From positions 1 to 62,545 of the forward strand of contig JAQTLL010000006.1 of NCBI GenBank assembly GCA_028714915.1: a stretch of 62,545 nt of DNA, read 5' to 3'. This document shows, one piece after another, positions 34,285 to 44,291 of the stretch (positions are counted from its first letter, which is position 1; every line of letters begins with the position of its first letter). The stretch is from Sulfuricurvum sp. (lineage in GTDB: Bacteria; Campylobacterota; Campylobacteria; Campylobacterales; Sulfurimonadaceae). The notes under the pieces are model-generated. The model did no database searches. It saw only the letters and a list, made by a program, of their open reading frames with translations, and was not told the origin of the DNA. Both the position numbers and the translations under genes were made by a program.

Positions 34285-35693
34285 TGCGAGTCTTATTTGT
34301 CAGTAGTGAGATCTATCCCTATGCCAAGACGGGCGGTCTGGCGGATGTCTCCAGCGCCTTACCCAAAGCTCTGCGTGAAAAGGGTGCTGAAGTGGTCTCG
34401 ATTATGCCTCTGTACTCTTCGATAGAGAGGAAAAAACACGGTCTTGAAAAATGTGCTATCTCCTTTGATATTGTTCTGAATCGCCATATTTACTCCTGTG
34501 ATGTATTCTGCAAGGGTGACACCTATTTTATTGCCAATACCACTCTATTTGAGAGAGACTCCCTGTACGGGGAATATGAGGATAATGGTTTACGTTTTGG
34601 GGTATTTGCGTATGCGGTGATGGAACTTGCTATACGTTTGAAGCCCTCTTGGGACGTGATCCATCTTAATGATTGGCAGAGTGCCTTGGTGTCCTATCTG
34701 GCCAAAGTACGCTACAAGCTTGATACGAGGGTTGTTTTGACAATCCACAATCTTGCATTTCAGGGGATCTTTCCTAAGGAGCTGATGAACGATTTGGAGA
34801 TTGGGTGGGACGCTTTTACCCTGCACCGTTTTGAGTTTTACGATCAGATCAATTTTCTCAAGGGGGCTATCGCCTACAGCGATCAGGTGGTTGCCGCAAG
34901 TCCCAGATACGCGCTGGAGATTCAGACTCCGCAATATGGGTGTAATCTTGATTCTTTTTTACGGGATACTAGCTATAAGCTAAGAGGTATTTTAAATGGT
35001 ATCGATACGACTGAATTCAATCCGGCAAACGATCCCTATCTTTTTAAATCATATTCTGATGTCCTTTCTGAAAACAAGCAAGCCAATAAAATCAAACTCC
35101 TCGAAGAGCTGGGGTTAAAGTATCCCCAACGGCCTCTCTTTGTCTTTATAGGGCGGTTTTCTTGGCAAAAAGGGGTAAATGTTATTCTTGAAACACTCCC
35201 CTGCGTGCAAGCGCTGGAGATTAATATAGTAATTTTGGGGAGCGGGGAGCGCTACTATAATGACAGTTTTGCCTCTGTAGCAGGGGCTTATTCCAATGTG
35301 GCTGTTCGGCTGGGGTATGATGAACGATTGGCTAGGATGATTTATGCAGCAGGGGATTTTTTACTGATGCCTTCTGTTTATGAGCCGTGCGGGCTCAATC
35401 AGATGATTGCTATGACCTATGGCTGTATCCCTATTGTTCGCTTAACCGGTGGATTAGCAGACAGTGTGGCAGACCTCAGTGATGAGGCATTTTCGATAGA
35501 GAGGGGGGTTGGGATCGTTTTTGAGGAACTGGATCGTTTTTCGTTTCTATTGGCACTATCCCGAGCCTTGGCCCTCTTTACCAACCCGAAACGCTTTCAG
35601 GCCGTTATCCGCCATAACCAGTGTGTAGACAACACGTGGACTACACGGGCAGAAATATATTTTTCACTATACCAAGAAGGAGATACGCTATGA
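34284..35693 (+). CDS. glgA: Glycogen/starch synthase (GT5)
   Basis: GlgA adds glucose from ADP- or UDP-glucose to growing alpha-1,4-glucan. The 469-residue protein starts VLFVSSEIYPYAKTGGLADV, with the KTGGL donor-binding loop, and has GRFSWQKGVNVI and the retaining-GT motif PSVYEPCGLNQM followed by RLTGGLADSV. The length is typical. It overlaps galT upstream and the DUF4912 gene downstream (ATGA), in the centre of the island. Confidence 0.92.
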   Translation: MRVLFVSSEIYPYAKTGGLADVSSALPKALREKGAEVVSIMPLYSSIERKKHGLEKCAISFDIVLNRHIYSCDVFCKGDTYFIANTTLFERDSLYGEYEDNGLRFGVFAYAVMELAIRLKPSWDVIHLNDWQSALVSYLAKVRYKLDTRVVLTIHNLAFQGIFPKELMNDLEIGWDAFTLHRFEFYDQINFLKGAIAYSDQVVAASPRYALEIQTPQYGCNLDSFLRDTSYKLRGILNGIDTTEFNPANDPYLFKSYSDVLSENKQANKIKLLEELGLKYPQRPLFVFIGRFSWQKGVNVILETLPCVQALEINIVILGSGERYYNDSFASVAGAYSNVAVRLGYDERLARMIYAAGDFLLMPSVYEPCGLNQMIAMTYGCIPIVRLTGGLADSVADLSDEAFSIERGVGIVFEELDRFSFLLALSRALALFTNPKRFQAVIRHNQCVDNTWTTRAEIYFSLYQEGDTL

Positions 35694-36322
35694 ATGAGAA
35701 TGATCGCCGTCACCTTTTAGAAGAGAGCTTAAGCGAAGCAGGGGGTTCCAGTGGCATACACAGCACCCAGCTTCTCACCGACGAGATACGGGTGCTGCCC
35801 GCAGGAGTTGAATACGAAATTCCTAACCGCTATCATATCAATATGCTTGTGTGTTTACCGGTCAATCTGGAGACCTCCTTTGTCTATTGGGAAGTAACTT
35901 CGGAGTTTCTGGCACACTATCACACGGCAACCGGTCAACTTAAAACCAAGGTGTTTTCTCTTCATGAAACAAAAGAATTTGAGCTGGAAGAATTTAGTGT
36001 GAGCACGGAGCTTGGACGGTATTACCTCCATATCAAAGCAGCCATGCAACAGATACAGGCACGCATGGGGTTTTATGACGAAAATGGGGACTTTATGGTG
36101 ATTTTGGTCTCCAATATTTTTTGTACATCCAATGCTCATATTGAGTTTAGTGAGAATGAGGTGTGGATGAATGTGGATGAAAATACCCGCGAGATTATTC
36201 GAGCTTCCGTGCACAAAGAATCCGAAAATCTCTCCTCTATGGGACTTTATGAAGAGAAGAATATGGAGTTTTTCACTCTCTGTTCTCTGAGCTCCGGCGA
36301 TCTTATCAAAAGGGGTCAATAA
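35690..36322 (+). CDS. DUF4912-domain protein
   Basis: The 210-residue protein begins at ATG 35690 with AGAAGGAGA as ribosome site; the longer frame from 35621 is unlikely because it overlaps glgA by 70 bp. The middle, YHINMLVCLPVNLETSFVYWEVTSEFL, resembles the DUF4912 opening, a beta-sandwich of unknown role. No catalytic motif is evident. Its fixed place between glycogen synthase and a GH57 branching enzyme, with overlaps on both sides (ATGA, TAATG), points to a glucan-binding or scaffold function; that is inference. Confidence 0.7.
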   Translation: MNENDRRHLLEESLSEAGGSSGIHSTQLLTDEIRVLPAGVEYEIPNRYHINMLVCLPVNLETSFVYWEVTSEFLAHYHTATGQLKTKVFSLHETKEFELEEFSVSTELGRYYLHIKAAMQQIQARMGFYDENGDFMVILVSNIFCTSNAHIEFSENEVWMNVDENTREIIRASVHKESENLSSMGLYEEKNMEFFTLCSLSSGDLIKRGQ

Positions 36323-37902
36323 TGCAAAAAGGATATTGGATTCCAGTTTTGCACTCCCACCTCCCTTTCGTCAAACATCCGGAATATGACTATTTTTTGG
36401 AAGAACACTGGCTTTTTGAGGCGATTAGTGAATGTTATATCCCGCTATTGATGCAGATGAGGCGGCTTGAAGAGGAGGGGACCGATTTTAGATTGACTGT
36501 TTCTGTTACCCCGCCGCTTGCTGAGATGCTTGATGATGGGAATCTGAGAGAGAAATACGCTCTCCACCTCGATAAGCAAATTGAGTTGGCAAATAAAGAG
36601 ATACTGCGGGTGAAAGATGATCCTGCATACAGAGATGTTGCCCATTTTTACCATGAACGCTACCATGCCCTTCAAGAATTTTATCACGGCTTTTTAGGGT
36701 CCAATGTCCTAAACGGCTACCGCCATTTTGCACGGCTTGGAAAGCTGGAGATTATCACTTGCGGAGCAACCCATGGCTTTTTACCGCTCCTTTTTGTTAG
36801 TACCAAAGCGGTGGAGGTTCAGATCAAAGTAGCGGTAGCGACGCATAAAAAACATTTCGGTACCCCGCCCAATGGTATCTGGCTCCCTGAATGTGCCTAT
36901 TATGACGGACTCGATCGAGTATTGGCCGATAACGGTATCAAATTTTTCTTTATGGACTCCCATGGGCTGGTTTATGCGAAGCCCACGGCACGATTAGGTG
37001 TTTTTGCACCGGTTTATACTCCAGAGGGGGTAGCGGTCTTCGGTCGGGATCCCGAAAGTTCCAAAAAGGTATGGAGTTCCAAGGAGGGCTATCCGGGTGA
37101 TGTTCATTATCGCGATTTTTACCGCGATATCGGGTACGATCTTCCGTTTGATGACATTGCCCCGTACATCTCGCCTGACGGGGTGCGGGTCTTTACAGGC
37201 TTTAAGTACCATCGGGTGAGTGGGGATTTAAATGTTAAAGAGGTGTATGATCGAAATGCTGCTTTGCTCAAGGCCAAAGAACATGCGGAAAATTTCCACT
37301 TTGAGCGTGAAAAGCAGATTGACCATTTGGCTTCCTATATGGACAGAGCACCGATGATTGTTTCTCCGTACGATGCAGAGCTTTTTGGCCACTGGTGGTT
37401 TGAGGGACCGGACTTTTTGTACCACCTCTTTAAGACGATAGATGAACACAAGGTTATCCGAGCAATTACACCGATGGAATACCTTAAGTTACATAATAAA
37501 AACCAAGTGGTCACCCCAGCACCTTCTTCGTGGGGAGATAAAGGGTATTTTGATGTATGGCTTAACAGCGGCAACGATTGGATATACCGCCATCTGCACG
37601 TGATGGCAATGCGTATGGAGGAGCTGGCTAATGCCTACACAAAGGAGCGCAATCATCTTAAAATCCGTGTGCTTAATCAGCTGCTGCGTGAACTTCTGCT
37701 GGCTCAAAGCAGTGACTGGGCTTTTTTAATGACAACACAGACGGCGATGGAGTACTCCATCCGTCGTACCAAAGAGCACATCGCCAATTTTACCCGCCTG
37801 TATGAGATGGTAACAACCGATATGATTGATACTGGCTACTTGGAATGGCTGGAACATAAAAACTCCATCTTTGCCGGAGTTGACTATAGGATTTTTGCTT
37901 AA
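36322..37902 (+). CDS. GH57 1,4-alpha-glucan branching enzyme (DUF1957)
   Basis: GH57 branching enzymes make alpha-1,6 branch points in glycogen in place of the GH13 GlgB. The 526-residue protein starts GYWIPVLHSHLPFVKHPEYD, a hallmark of this subfamily. GIWLPECAYYDG holds the catalytic Glu and YDAELFGHWWFEGP the catalytic Asp, and the DUF1957 C-terminal helical domain follows (SDWAFLMTTQTAMEYSIRR). Length and motifs are complete. The TAATG overlap with the DUF4912 gene suggests coupled synthesis. Confidence 0.9.
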   Translation: MQKGYWIPVLHSHLPFVKHPEYDYFLEEHWLFEAISECYIPLLMQMRRLEEEGTDFRLTVSVTPPLAEMLDDGNLREKYALHLDKQIELANKEILRVKDDPAYRDVAHFYHERYHALQEFYHGFLGSNVLNGYRHFARLGKLEIITCGATHGFLPLLFVSTKAVEVQIKVAVATHKKHFGTPPNGIWLPECAYYDGLDRVLADNGIKFFFMDSHGLVYAKPTARLGVFAPVYTPEGVAVFGRDPESSKKVWSSKEGYPGDVHYRDFYRDIGYDLPFDDIAPYISPDGVRVFTGFKYHRVSGDLNVKEVYDRNAALLKAKEHAENFHFEREKQIDHLASYMDRAPMIVSPYDAELFGHWWFEGPDFLYHLFKTIDEHKVIRAITPMEYLKLHNKNQVVTPAPSSWGDKGYFDVWLNSGNDWIYRHLHVMAMRMEELANAYTKERNHLKIRVLNQLLRELLLAQSSDWAFLMTTQTAMEYSIRRTKEHIANFTRLYEMVTTDMIDTGYLEWLEHKNSIFAGVDYRIFA

Positions 37903-38733
37903 ATGAATCGGCTGCTGATAGACTACGGTGCTTCACGGTGCCGATACCTTATCGAAAAGGAAGAGGGAGAGTTCTCGGGTGAGTTTGCTACTGCCGACAA
38001 AGATTTGGAGCACTTTATCCGTACACAGTTGAAATGCTTTGAGGCGATTGAAGCCGTTCATATTGCCTATGCAGGGCAAATAGTAGGGGGGAAGATTCTC
38101 TCTGCACCTAATATCATGACGAATCATACGGGGCTAAAATCTTCCATCGAAGAGATCTTCCGTATCCCAGTGAAAATTGAAAATGATCTTAAGTGTGCCG
38201 CTTTGGCGGAGTATCATACTCGAGGGGAGAGTATAAGCCTCTTTTGCGCCTATATCGGTACCGGTTTCGGAGGGGCATTAGTTGAGGAGGGTCGACTGAT
38301 GCGGGGAAATTCCAATATGGCAGGCGAGGTGGGGCATCTCCCCTATAAAAAATCCCCTTTTCTCTGCGGGTGCGGGAAAGATGATTGTGTGGAGCTTTAC
38401 TGTTCGGGAAAAGCATTGGCAAAATGGGTAGAATATTACGGATTGGAATGTGTCCCGACGTTGGCTGGGATTGAAGCCAGTCCTAATGAAGAAGCCTCCT
38501 TGATTTTACAAAACTTCTACGGTGCACTTTCTCATGCTGTTGCTACCATCGTTACTCTTTTTAATCCCACCTATTTAATTCTAGGCGGTTCAGTGGTAAC
38601 CGGCAATCCAAAAATAGAACATATCGTACGGAAAAATGTGAACAACATGGCATTCCCTCTGGCGGCAAATGATGTTACAATAGAGATAACAAGATTAAGT
38701 AACGGATGTCTGGAGGGGACGAAATGGCTCTAA
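37903..38733 (+). CDS. ROK-family sugar kinase (probable glucokinase)
   Basis: The 276-residue protein has ROK landmarks: ENDLKCAALAE, the phosphate-binding GTGFGGALVEEGRLMRG, and the zinc-binding MAGEVGHLPY...CGCGKDDCVE. The catalytic Asp lies in IENDLKC. It would phosphorylate glucose that is set free by the GH57 enzymes, giving glucose-6-phosphate for central metabolism. The N-terminal DYGASRCRY is a modified ATP-binding loop (usual form DIGGT). It starts directly after the branching enzyme stop and overlaps the phosphorylase by 10 bp. Confidence 0.85.
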   Translation: MNRLLIDYGASRCRYLIEKEEGEFSGEFATADKDLEHFIRTQLKCFEAIEAVHIAYAGQIVGGKILSAPNIMTNHTGLKSSIEEIFRIPVKIENDLKCAALAEYHTRGESISLFCAYIGTGFGGALVEEGRLMRGNSNMAGEVGHLPYKKSPFLCGCGKDDCVELYCSGKALAKWVEYYGLECVPTLAGIEASPNEEASLILQNFYGALSHAVATIVTLFNPTYLILGGSVVTGNPKIEHIVRKNVNNMAFPLAANDVTIEITRLSNGCLEGTKWL

Positions 38734-40388
38734 ATAATGCAAGCATATTAGACAATTTTTATGAGAAAGATGAGAAATACAGCACCTCTGTAGCCTATTT
38801 TAGTATGGAGTTTGGAATACATCAGGCACTAAAGACCTACTCCGGAGGGCTTGGGTTTTTGACGGGATCCCACATGCGCAGTGCCTATGATCTTAAACAA
38901 AACGTCGTAGGAATCGGGATCTTGTGGTCGTATGGGTATTACGATCAAACCCGTAATGAAGATCGGACGATGGCTGTAGCTTATCGACGTAAACTTTATT
39001 ATTTTCTAAAAGAGACGGGGGTAACGGTCAGTGTCAAGATTGGCGGCAGGGATGTCTTTGTTAAAGCACTGCTCTTAGAGCCTGATACTTTTGGAACGGC
39101 ACCTATTCTCTTTTTGACCACCGACATTGATGAAAACGATTTTCTTTCCCGGACGATCACGCATAAGCTTTATGACAATAATGAAGAGACGCGGATCGCG
39201 CAAGAGATTGTTTTGGGAATCGGCGGATTTAAAGTGCTCGAAGCTCTGGAGCGAAAGGTAGATGTCTATCATCTAAACGAAGGGCATGCCATTACGCTTG
39301 CCTTCTCTCTTTTTAACAAATATGGTGATAGAGAAAAAGTGCGTGAGCATATGGTCTTTACGACCCATACCCCCGAAAAGGCTGGAAATGAGGAGCATGA
39401 AGTTCATCTGCTTCATAAAATGGGCTTTTTTGATGGACTCACTTTGGAAAAAGTGCAGGAAATTACCGAGATCTACGAGGAAATTTTTAATATTACATTA
39501 GCCGCTTTGCGTCTCTCCAAGATCACAAATGCTGTCTCTAAGATTCACCAAGAAGTTTCCAATGAGATGTGGAGTTCCTATCCAAATATTGCCAAAATTA
39601 TAAAAATAACCAATGCTCAAAACCGCCGTTACTGGGCAGATAAAACATTGACTCGGGCACTGGATGAACATGAGGATTATCAGATCATTGCCCGAAAAAA
39701 ACACCTTAAACGGATACTCTTTGATATGGTGGCAGATCAAACCGGTAAAATGTTTGATCCTGATATTTTAACGTTAGTATGGTCCAGACGCTTTTCAGAG
39801 TACAAACGTCCGGGACTCATCAAGTATGATTTTGAACGATTTAAACAATTAATAGAGCGAAATGATCAGCCTATACAGGTTATTTGGGCAGGCAAACCAT
39901 ATCCGTCTGATAGTAATTCTATTAATATTTTTAATGAAATTATCTATCAGTCAAAGCACCTCAAACGGATTGCTGTCCTTTTTCGGTATGAATTGAGTCT
40001 TTCTCAGATGTTGAAAAGGGGAGCAGATGTGTGGCTCAACACACCTCGTATTACCAGAGAAGCTTCCGGAACCAGCGGTATGAGCGCCTGTATGAACGGT
40101 GCTGTCCATTTTTCTATAGCTGACGGCTGGCATCCGGAATTTGCCAAAGACGGAATCAACTCCTTTACCATTCCCCCTTGCAGCCATAAACTTCCGATCG
40201 AAGAACAAGACCGCATCGATAACCAGAATATGATGGATATTTTGGAGGAGAAGATTATTCCGATGTACTACGACCGACCCAAGGAGTGGGTAGGAATGAT
40301 GAAACACTCCATGGAAGATATTATGCCAGCTTTTGACTCGGGCAGAATGGCGTATGAGTACTATGTTAACATGTACAATTACAGGTGA
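38724..40388 (+). CDS. glgP: Alpha-glucan phosphorylase (GT35), atypical cofactor site
   Basis: Phosphorylases use pyridoxal phosphate to release glucose-1-phosphate from glucan. The 554-residue protein is of the short type (VAYFSMEFGIHQALKTYSGGLG, VYHLNEGHAITLAF, FTTHTPEKAGNEEH). The motif that holds the PLP Lys in canonical enzymes (GTSGMKA or GTGNMKF) reads GTSGMSACMNG, with Ser454 (codon 40083-40085) at the Lys position. Relatives with Thr or Ser here exist in other bacteria, as far as I recall. Either the cofactor is absent or another residue binds it. Start chosen at 38724, 6 bp after GGAGGGG. Confidence 0.85.
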   Translation: MALNNASILDNFYEKDEKYSTSVAYFSMEFGIHQALKTYSGGLGFLTGSHMRSAYDLKQNVVGIGILWSYGYYDQTRNEDRTMAVAYRRKLYYFLKETGVTVSVKIGGRDVFVKALLLEPDTFGTAPILFLTTDIDENDFLSRTITHKLYDNNEETRIAQEIVLGIGGFKVLEALERKVDVYHLNEGHAITLAFSLFNKYGDREKVREHMVFTTHTPEKAGNEEHEVHLLHKMGFFDGLTLEKVQEITEIYEEIFNITLAALRLSKITNAVSKIHQEVSNEMWSSYPNIAKIIKITNAQNRRYWADKTLTRALDEHEDYQIIARKKHLKRILFDMVADQTGKMFDPDILTLVWSRRFSEYKRPGLIKYDFERFKQLIERNDQPIQVIWAGKPYPSDSNSINIFNEIIYQSKHLKRIAVLFRYELSLSQMLKRGADVWLNTPRITREASGTSGMSACMNGAVHFSIADGWHPEFAKDGINSFTIPPCSHKLPIEEQDRIDNQNMMDILEEKIIPMYYDRPKEWVGMMKHSMEDIMPAFDSGRMAYEYYVNMYNYR

Positions 40389-40688
40389 CAATCTACATTT
40401 TTTTTATTACGCCAATATATTTATATTATGAGAATAAGTATTTATTAGTGTTTCGATATTAGTAATGTTCCAATATGCAAAATATGACATTTTGTTAGTT
40501 AATAATAATTATTTAAAACGTGTCATTCTAATAGTACCTTGTTAATAAATCTTATGATTAAACTATGATAAGATAATTTTATTTATGTGACTTTAACAGA
40601 CGAACTTAACATCAATAGAAGAGGTTATTTTGCTTAATTGTTCTTTTGTTGATTGTATTCATAAGCAGTAAAAATATACAAGTAGTTC
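40389..40688. other. Intergenic region after the glucan island
   Basis: A 300-bp AT-rich stretch lies between the phosphorylase and the GGDEF-EAL gene. I see no reading frame with a ribosome site and no strong inverted repeat. The transcription start of the regulator gene at 40689 is probably in its last 100 bp. Confidence 0.5.
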
Positions 40689-43600
40689 ATGTTAATGAGG
40701 AATAGTCAGTTGACAGCAAAAAACTTAAACATGTTTGTAAAAACATTTGAAAAAGCAGCAATCGGTATTGCACATGTAGATGCACAAGGTCGATGGATAC
40801 ATGCGAATAAGAAATTATGCGAATTTTTAGGATACACACACGAAGAATTATTAGAAAGAACATTCAAAGAGCTTACCTTTGCAGAAGATATTGAACTTGA
40901 TTTATTTCATGCAAATGAACTCTATCAAGGAATACGAGATAGTTTCAGTATTGAAAAACGATATATACGTAAAGACGGAACATCTACATGGGCAAACTTA
41001 ACAGCAACTGCAGTGCGAAATGAAGTAGGAGACATAGAGTATTTTATTGCTGTAGTGGAGGATATTAATTCTCGCATACAAACCAAGATGGCGTTGAAAG
41101 AAGAAAAAGACCGCGCCAAGCTTTATCTTGATGTTGCCAATGTCATCCTTTTGTCATTAGATGAAAATGCAATCATACAAATGATAAACCCAAAAGGGTG
41201 CAGCATTTTGGGTTACACAGAAGAAGAACTGCTTGGCAAAAATTGTTTTGAAACAATACTTCCACAAAGAAGTCATACCAATATTCATGCAATAAAACAA
41301 AAGCTTATGAACGGCGAAATTGAATTAGCTGAATATTATGAAAATTCAGTCATCACAAAATCAGGGGAAGAGCGACTTATTGCTTGGCACAATGGAGTCA
41401 TTCGTAATGATGAAGGCAAAATAATTGGAATCATGACTTCAGGTGAAGATATTACGGATAAAAGAGCAAGTGAATCAAGCTACAAAGAATTATTCAATGC
41501 CGTTAAGCAAGCAATATACATTCAAGATTTAGATGGCAGATTTTTAGATGTCAATGATGGCGCATTAGAAATTTATGGGTATCAAAAAGAAGATTTTATA
41601 GGTAAGACCCCTAAGTTTTTGTCTGCTCCAGGACTCAACAATTTGGAGGAGATTGGAGTTTGTATTGCCAAAGCCATTAATGGATCGCCACAACGATTTG
41701 AGTTTTGGGGTAAGAAAAAGAATGGTGACATTTTCTTGAAAGATATGTCTTTGGTTACTAGTAACTATTTTGGGAAAAAAGTTTTAATTGCTACAGCAAT
41801 AGATATCACTGAGCGCAAAAATGCTGAGATTGAAACCCAAAGGCTTTTAAATGATCTAAAAAAAAGTGAAAGCACTCTTCTTCATCTGCTAAAAATGAGT
41901 CCGATGGGTGTAAGAATTGCAAAAAAAGATGGTCAAGAAATTGTTTTTGCTAATGATTCATATAGAAATACTACTCAGATAAACATATCAACTTCAATAG
42001 ATAAAAATCTTAGAAAATATTATGTACATCCTAATGAATATGATGAAATCGTACAGCAGATCAATAATAATGAAATTATACATAATAAGCTAATTGAGCT
42101 CTTTATCAACAATCAAACAATATGGGCATTAGCATCCTTCACACCAATGGAATTTGAAGGAGAACCGTGTGTTTTAGGATGGTTTTATGACATTACTGAA
42201 CAAAAAAAACTTGAACAACAGCTTAGCGATGATAAGAATTTTATTTCCTCAATTATTGATAATGCCAATTCAATTATTGCTGTCATTGATTCAAATGGGG
42301 TAATGTTTAAACTCAACCAATACGGACTTAATTTTACAAGTTATAGCCAAGAGGAGATAGCGTCTGAACCTTACTTTTGGAAATGTCTCCTTTCTGAAAC
42401 GCTGCAAGATAAAGTTATTGAAATTATAAACAATGCCAAAAAAGGAATCATAACCAAAAGCTTTCAAAACGAATGGATTTCTAAAAACGGTGAAATACGA
42501 ATATTTGAATGGTCCAATACGCTTGTTCTCAAGCCAGACGGATCAATGAATTATCTCGTCACCATAGGGGTTGATGTTACAGAACAAGAGTTTCAAAAGA
42601 TGGAACTTCACCGCCAAAAAGAAGAATTTGAAGCCATATTTAATACTTCAAAAGATGGTATTGCTGTTTTAGACATGGAATCCAACTTTTTAGATTTCAA
42701 TGAAGCCTATTTGAATATGACAGGATTCGAACGTGAAGAGCTTTTGGCGACCTCATGTATTGCACTAAGTGCTCCTGAAGATAGAGAACGTGCCATAGAA
42801 GCTATGAATACAGTTGTCAAGGTAGGATATATTATAGGTTTTGAGAAAACATGCATTGTAAAAGATGGTAAACGACTTACCATCAATATAACAGCAACGC
42901 TCTTGCCTGATAAAAAACGTGTTTTAATCACTACAAAAGATATTACCGAGATGAAAGAACACGAGCATCAGCTCGAATATATAGCCCACTATGATGCCCT
43001 TACAGGATTACCAAATCGTGTTTTAAAATCCGACCGATTACGACAAGCTATGATTCATGCTGAACGGAGAAATGAGAAGATAGCGGTTGTTTATCTTGAT
43101 TTGGATGGTTTCAAACAAGTCAATGACCGCTATGGGCATTCAATTGGTGATCAGCTTCTGATAGCTCTTTCAACACGTATGAAACAGGCATTACGAGAAG
43201 GAGATACTCTTTCACGATTAGGTGGAGACGAATTTGTTGCGATTCTTGTAGATATGGATGATACATCTAGCGCATTTCCTATTATCAAAAGACTTCTAGA
43301 TGCCGCAAGTCAAGCTATAGAATTTGATGATATTGTCGTTCAAGTTTCAGCTAGTATAGGAGTAACATTTTATCCACAAGATGAGGATGTAGATGCTGAT
43401 CAGCTTATTCGCCAAGCGGATCAGGCAATGTATGCTGCTAAGCAATCGGGTAAAAATCGCTACCATGTTTTTGATTCTGAGCACGACCGTACAATACGCA
43501 TTCGGCATGAACATTTAGAGAGAATACAACAAGCTCTTTATAACAACGAATTTGTTCTGTACTATCAACCTAAAGTTAATATGAGAACAGGTGAGCTTAT

Positions 43601-44291
43601 CGGTGCTGAAGCTCTTATCCGATGGCAACATCCTACAGAAGGGCTGATCCCTCCACTAGAGTTTCTTCCGATCATCGAAAACCACCCTCTATCAATCAAA
43701 GTTGGTGAATGGGTAATCAATAAGGCTATTTCTCAAATCAAACAATGGCAAGCTGAGGGACTCAATTTACTTGTTAGCGTCAATGTCGGAGCTAAACAAT
43801 TACTGCAAGGTAACTTTGTAGAACGGTTACGACTCATTCTTGCAAAACATAAGAATTTTAATTCCTCCTCGCTTAAAATTGAAGTACTCGAAACCAGTGC
43901 ACTTGAAGATGTCGATTTAGCTTCTAGCATTATTGAAGAATGTAAAACGATGGGAATCTATTTCGCTTTAGATGATTTTGGTACTGGATACTCATCCCTC
44001 ACTTATCTTAAACGGCTTCCTGTTGTTACACTAAAAATAGATCAAAGCTTTGTCCGTGATATGCTTGAAGATCGTGATGATTTAGCAATCTTGGAAGGAA
44101 TTACTGGTTTGGCTAAAGCTTTTGATCGAGAAGTGATAGCTGAGGGTGTTGAAACGCACGAACACGGACAACAACTACTGTTACTAGGATGTGATTTAGC
44201 ACAAGGGTATGGAATCGCACAACCAATGCCAGCAGAAAAATTGATTGAGTGGTCTCAGAAATGGGAGAAAGATCATGAATGGTTGGTTTAA
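40689..44291 (+). CDS. Multi-PAS GGDEF-EAL protein (c-di-GMP turnover)
   Basis: The 1200-residue protein has five or six consecutive PAS domains (about 5-770; typical endings such as DITDKRASES, DITERKNAEI, DITEQKKLEQ, DVTEQEFQKM and DITEMKEHEHQ). The GGDEF domain has intact GGDEF at 845-849, preceded by LTGLPNR. The EAL domain has EAL at 974-976 and DDFGTGYSSL. Diguanylate cyclase and phosphodiesterase motifs are both complete. No transmembrane segment or signal peptide is apparent, so it should be a cytoplasmic sensor. It is a single gene and could link an internal signal to biofilm or motility state. Confidence 0.9.
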   Translation: MLMRNSQLTAKNLNMFVKTFEKAAIGIAHVDAQGRWIHANKKLCEFLGYTHEELLERTFKELTFAEDIELDLFHANELYQGIRDSFSIEKRYIRKDGTSTWANLTATAVRNEVGDIEYFIAVVEDINSRIQTKMALKEEKDRAKLYLDVANVILLSLDENAIIQMINPKGCSILGYTEEELLGKNCFETILPQRSHTNIHAIKQKLMNGEIELAEYYENSVITKSGEERLIAWHNGVIRNDEGKIIGIMTSGEDITDKRASESSYKELFNAVKQAIYIQDLDGRFLDVNDGALEIYGYQKEDFIGKTPKFLSAPGLNNLEEIGVCIAKAINGSPQRFEFWGKKKNGDIFLKDMSLVTSNYFGKKVLIATAIDITERKNAEIETQRLLNDLKKSESTLLHLLKMSPMGVRIAKKDGQEIVFANDSYRNTTQINISTSIDKNLRKYYVHPNEYDEIVQQINNNEIIHNKLIELFINNQTIWALASFTPMEFEGEPCVLGWFYDITEQKKLEQQLSDDKNFISSIIDNANSIIAVIDSNGVMFKLNQYGLNFTSYSQEEIASEPYFWKCLLSETLQDKVIEIINNAKKGIITKSFQNEWISKNGEIRIFEWSNTLVLKPDGSMNYLVTIGVDVTEQEFQKMELHRQKEEFEAIFNTSKDGIAVLDMESNFLDFNEAYLNMTGFEREELLATSCIALSAPEDRERAIEAMNTVVKVGYIIGFEKTCIVKDGKRLTINITATLLPDKKRVLITTKDITEMKEHEHQLEYIAHYDALTGLPNRVLKSDRLRQAMIHAERRNEKIAVVYLDLDGFKQVNDRYGHSIGDQLLIALSTRMKQALREGDTLSRLGGDEFVAILVDMDDTSSAFPIIKRLLDAASQAIEFDDIVVQVSASIGVTFYPQDEDVDADQLIRQADQAMYAAKQSGKNRYHVFDSEHDRTIRIRHEHLERIQQALYNNEFVLYYQPKVNMRTGELIGAEALIRWQHPTEGLIPPLEFLPIIENHPLSIKVGEWVINKAISQIKQWQAEGLNLLVSVNVGAKQLLQGNFVERLRLILAKHKNFNSSSLKIEVLETSALEDVDLASSIIEECKTMGIYFALDDFGTGYSSLTYLKRLPVVTLKIDQSFVRDMLEDRDDLAILEGITGLAKAFDREVIAEGVETHEHGQQLLLLGCDLAQGYGIAQPMPAEKLIEWSQKWEKDHEWLV

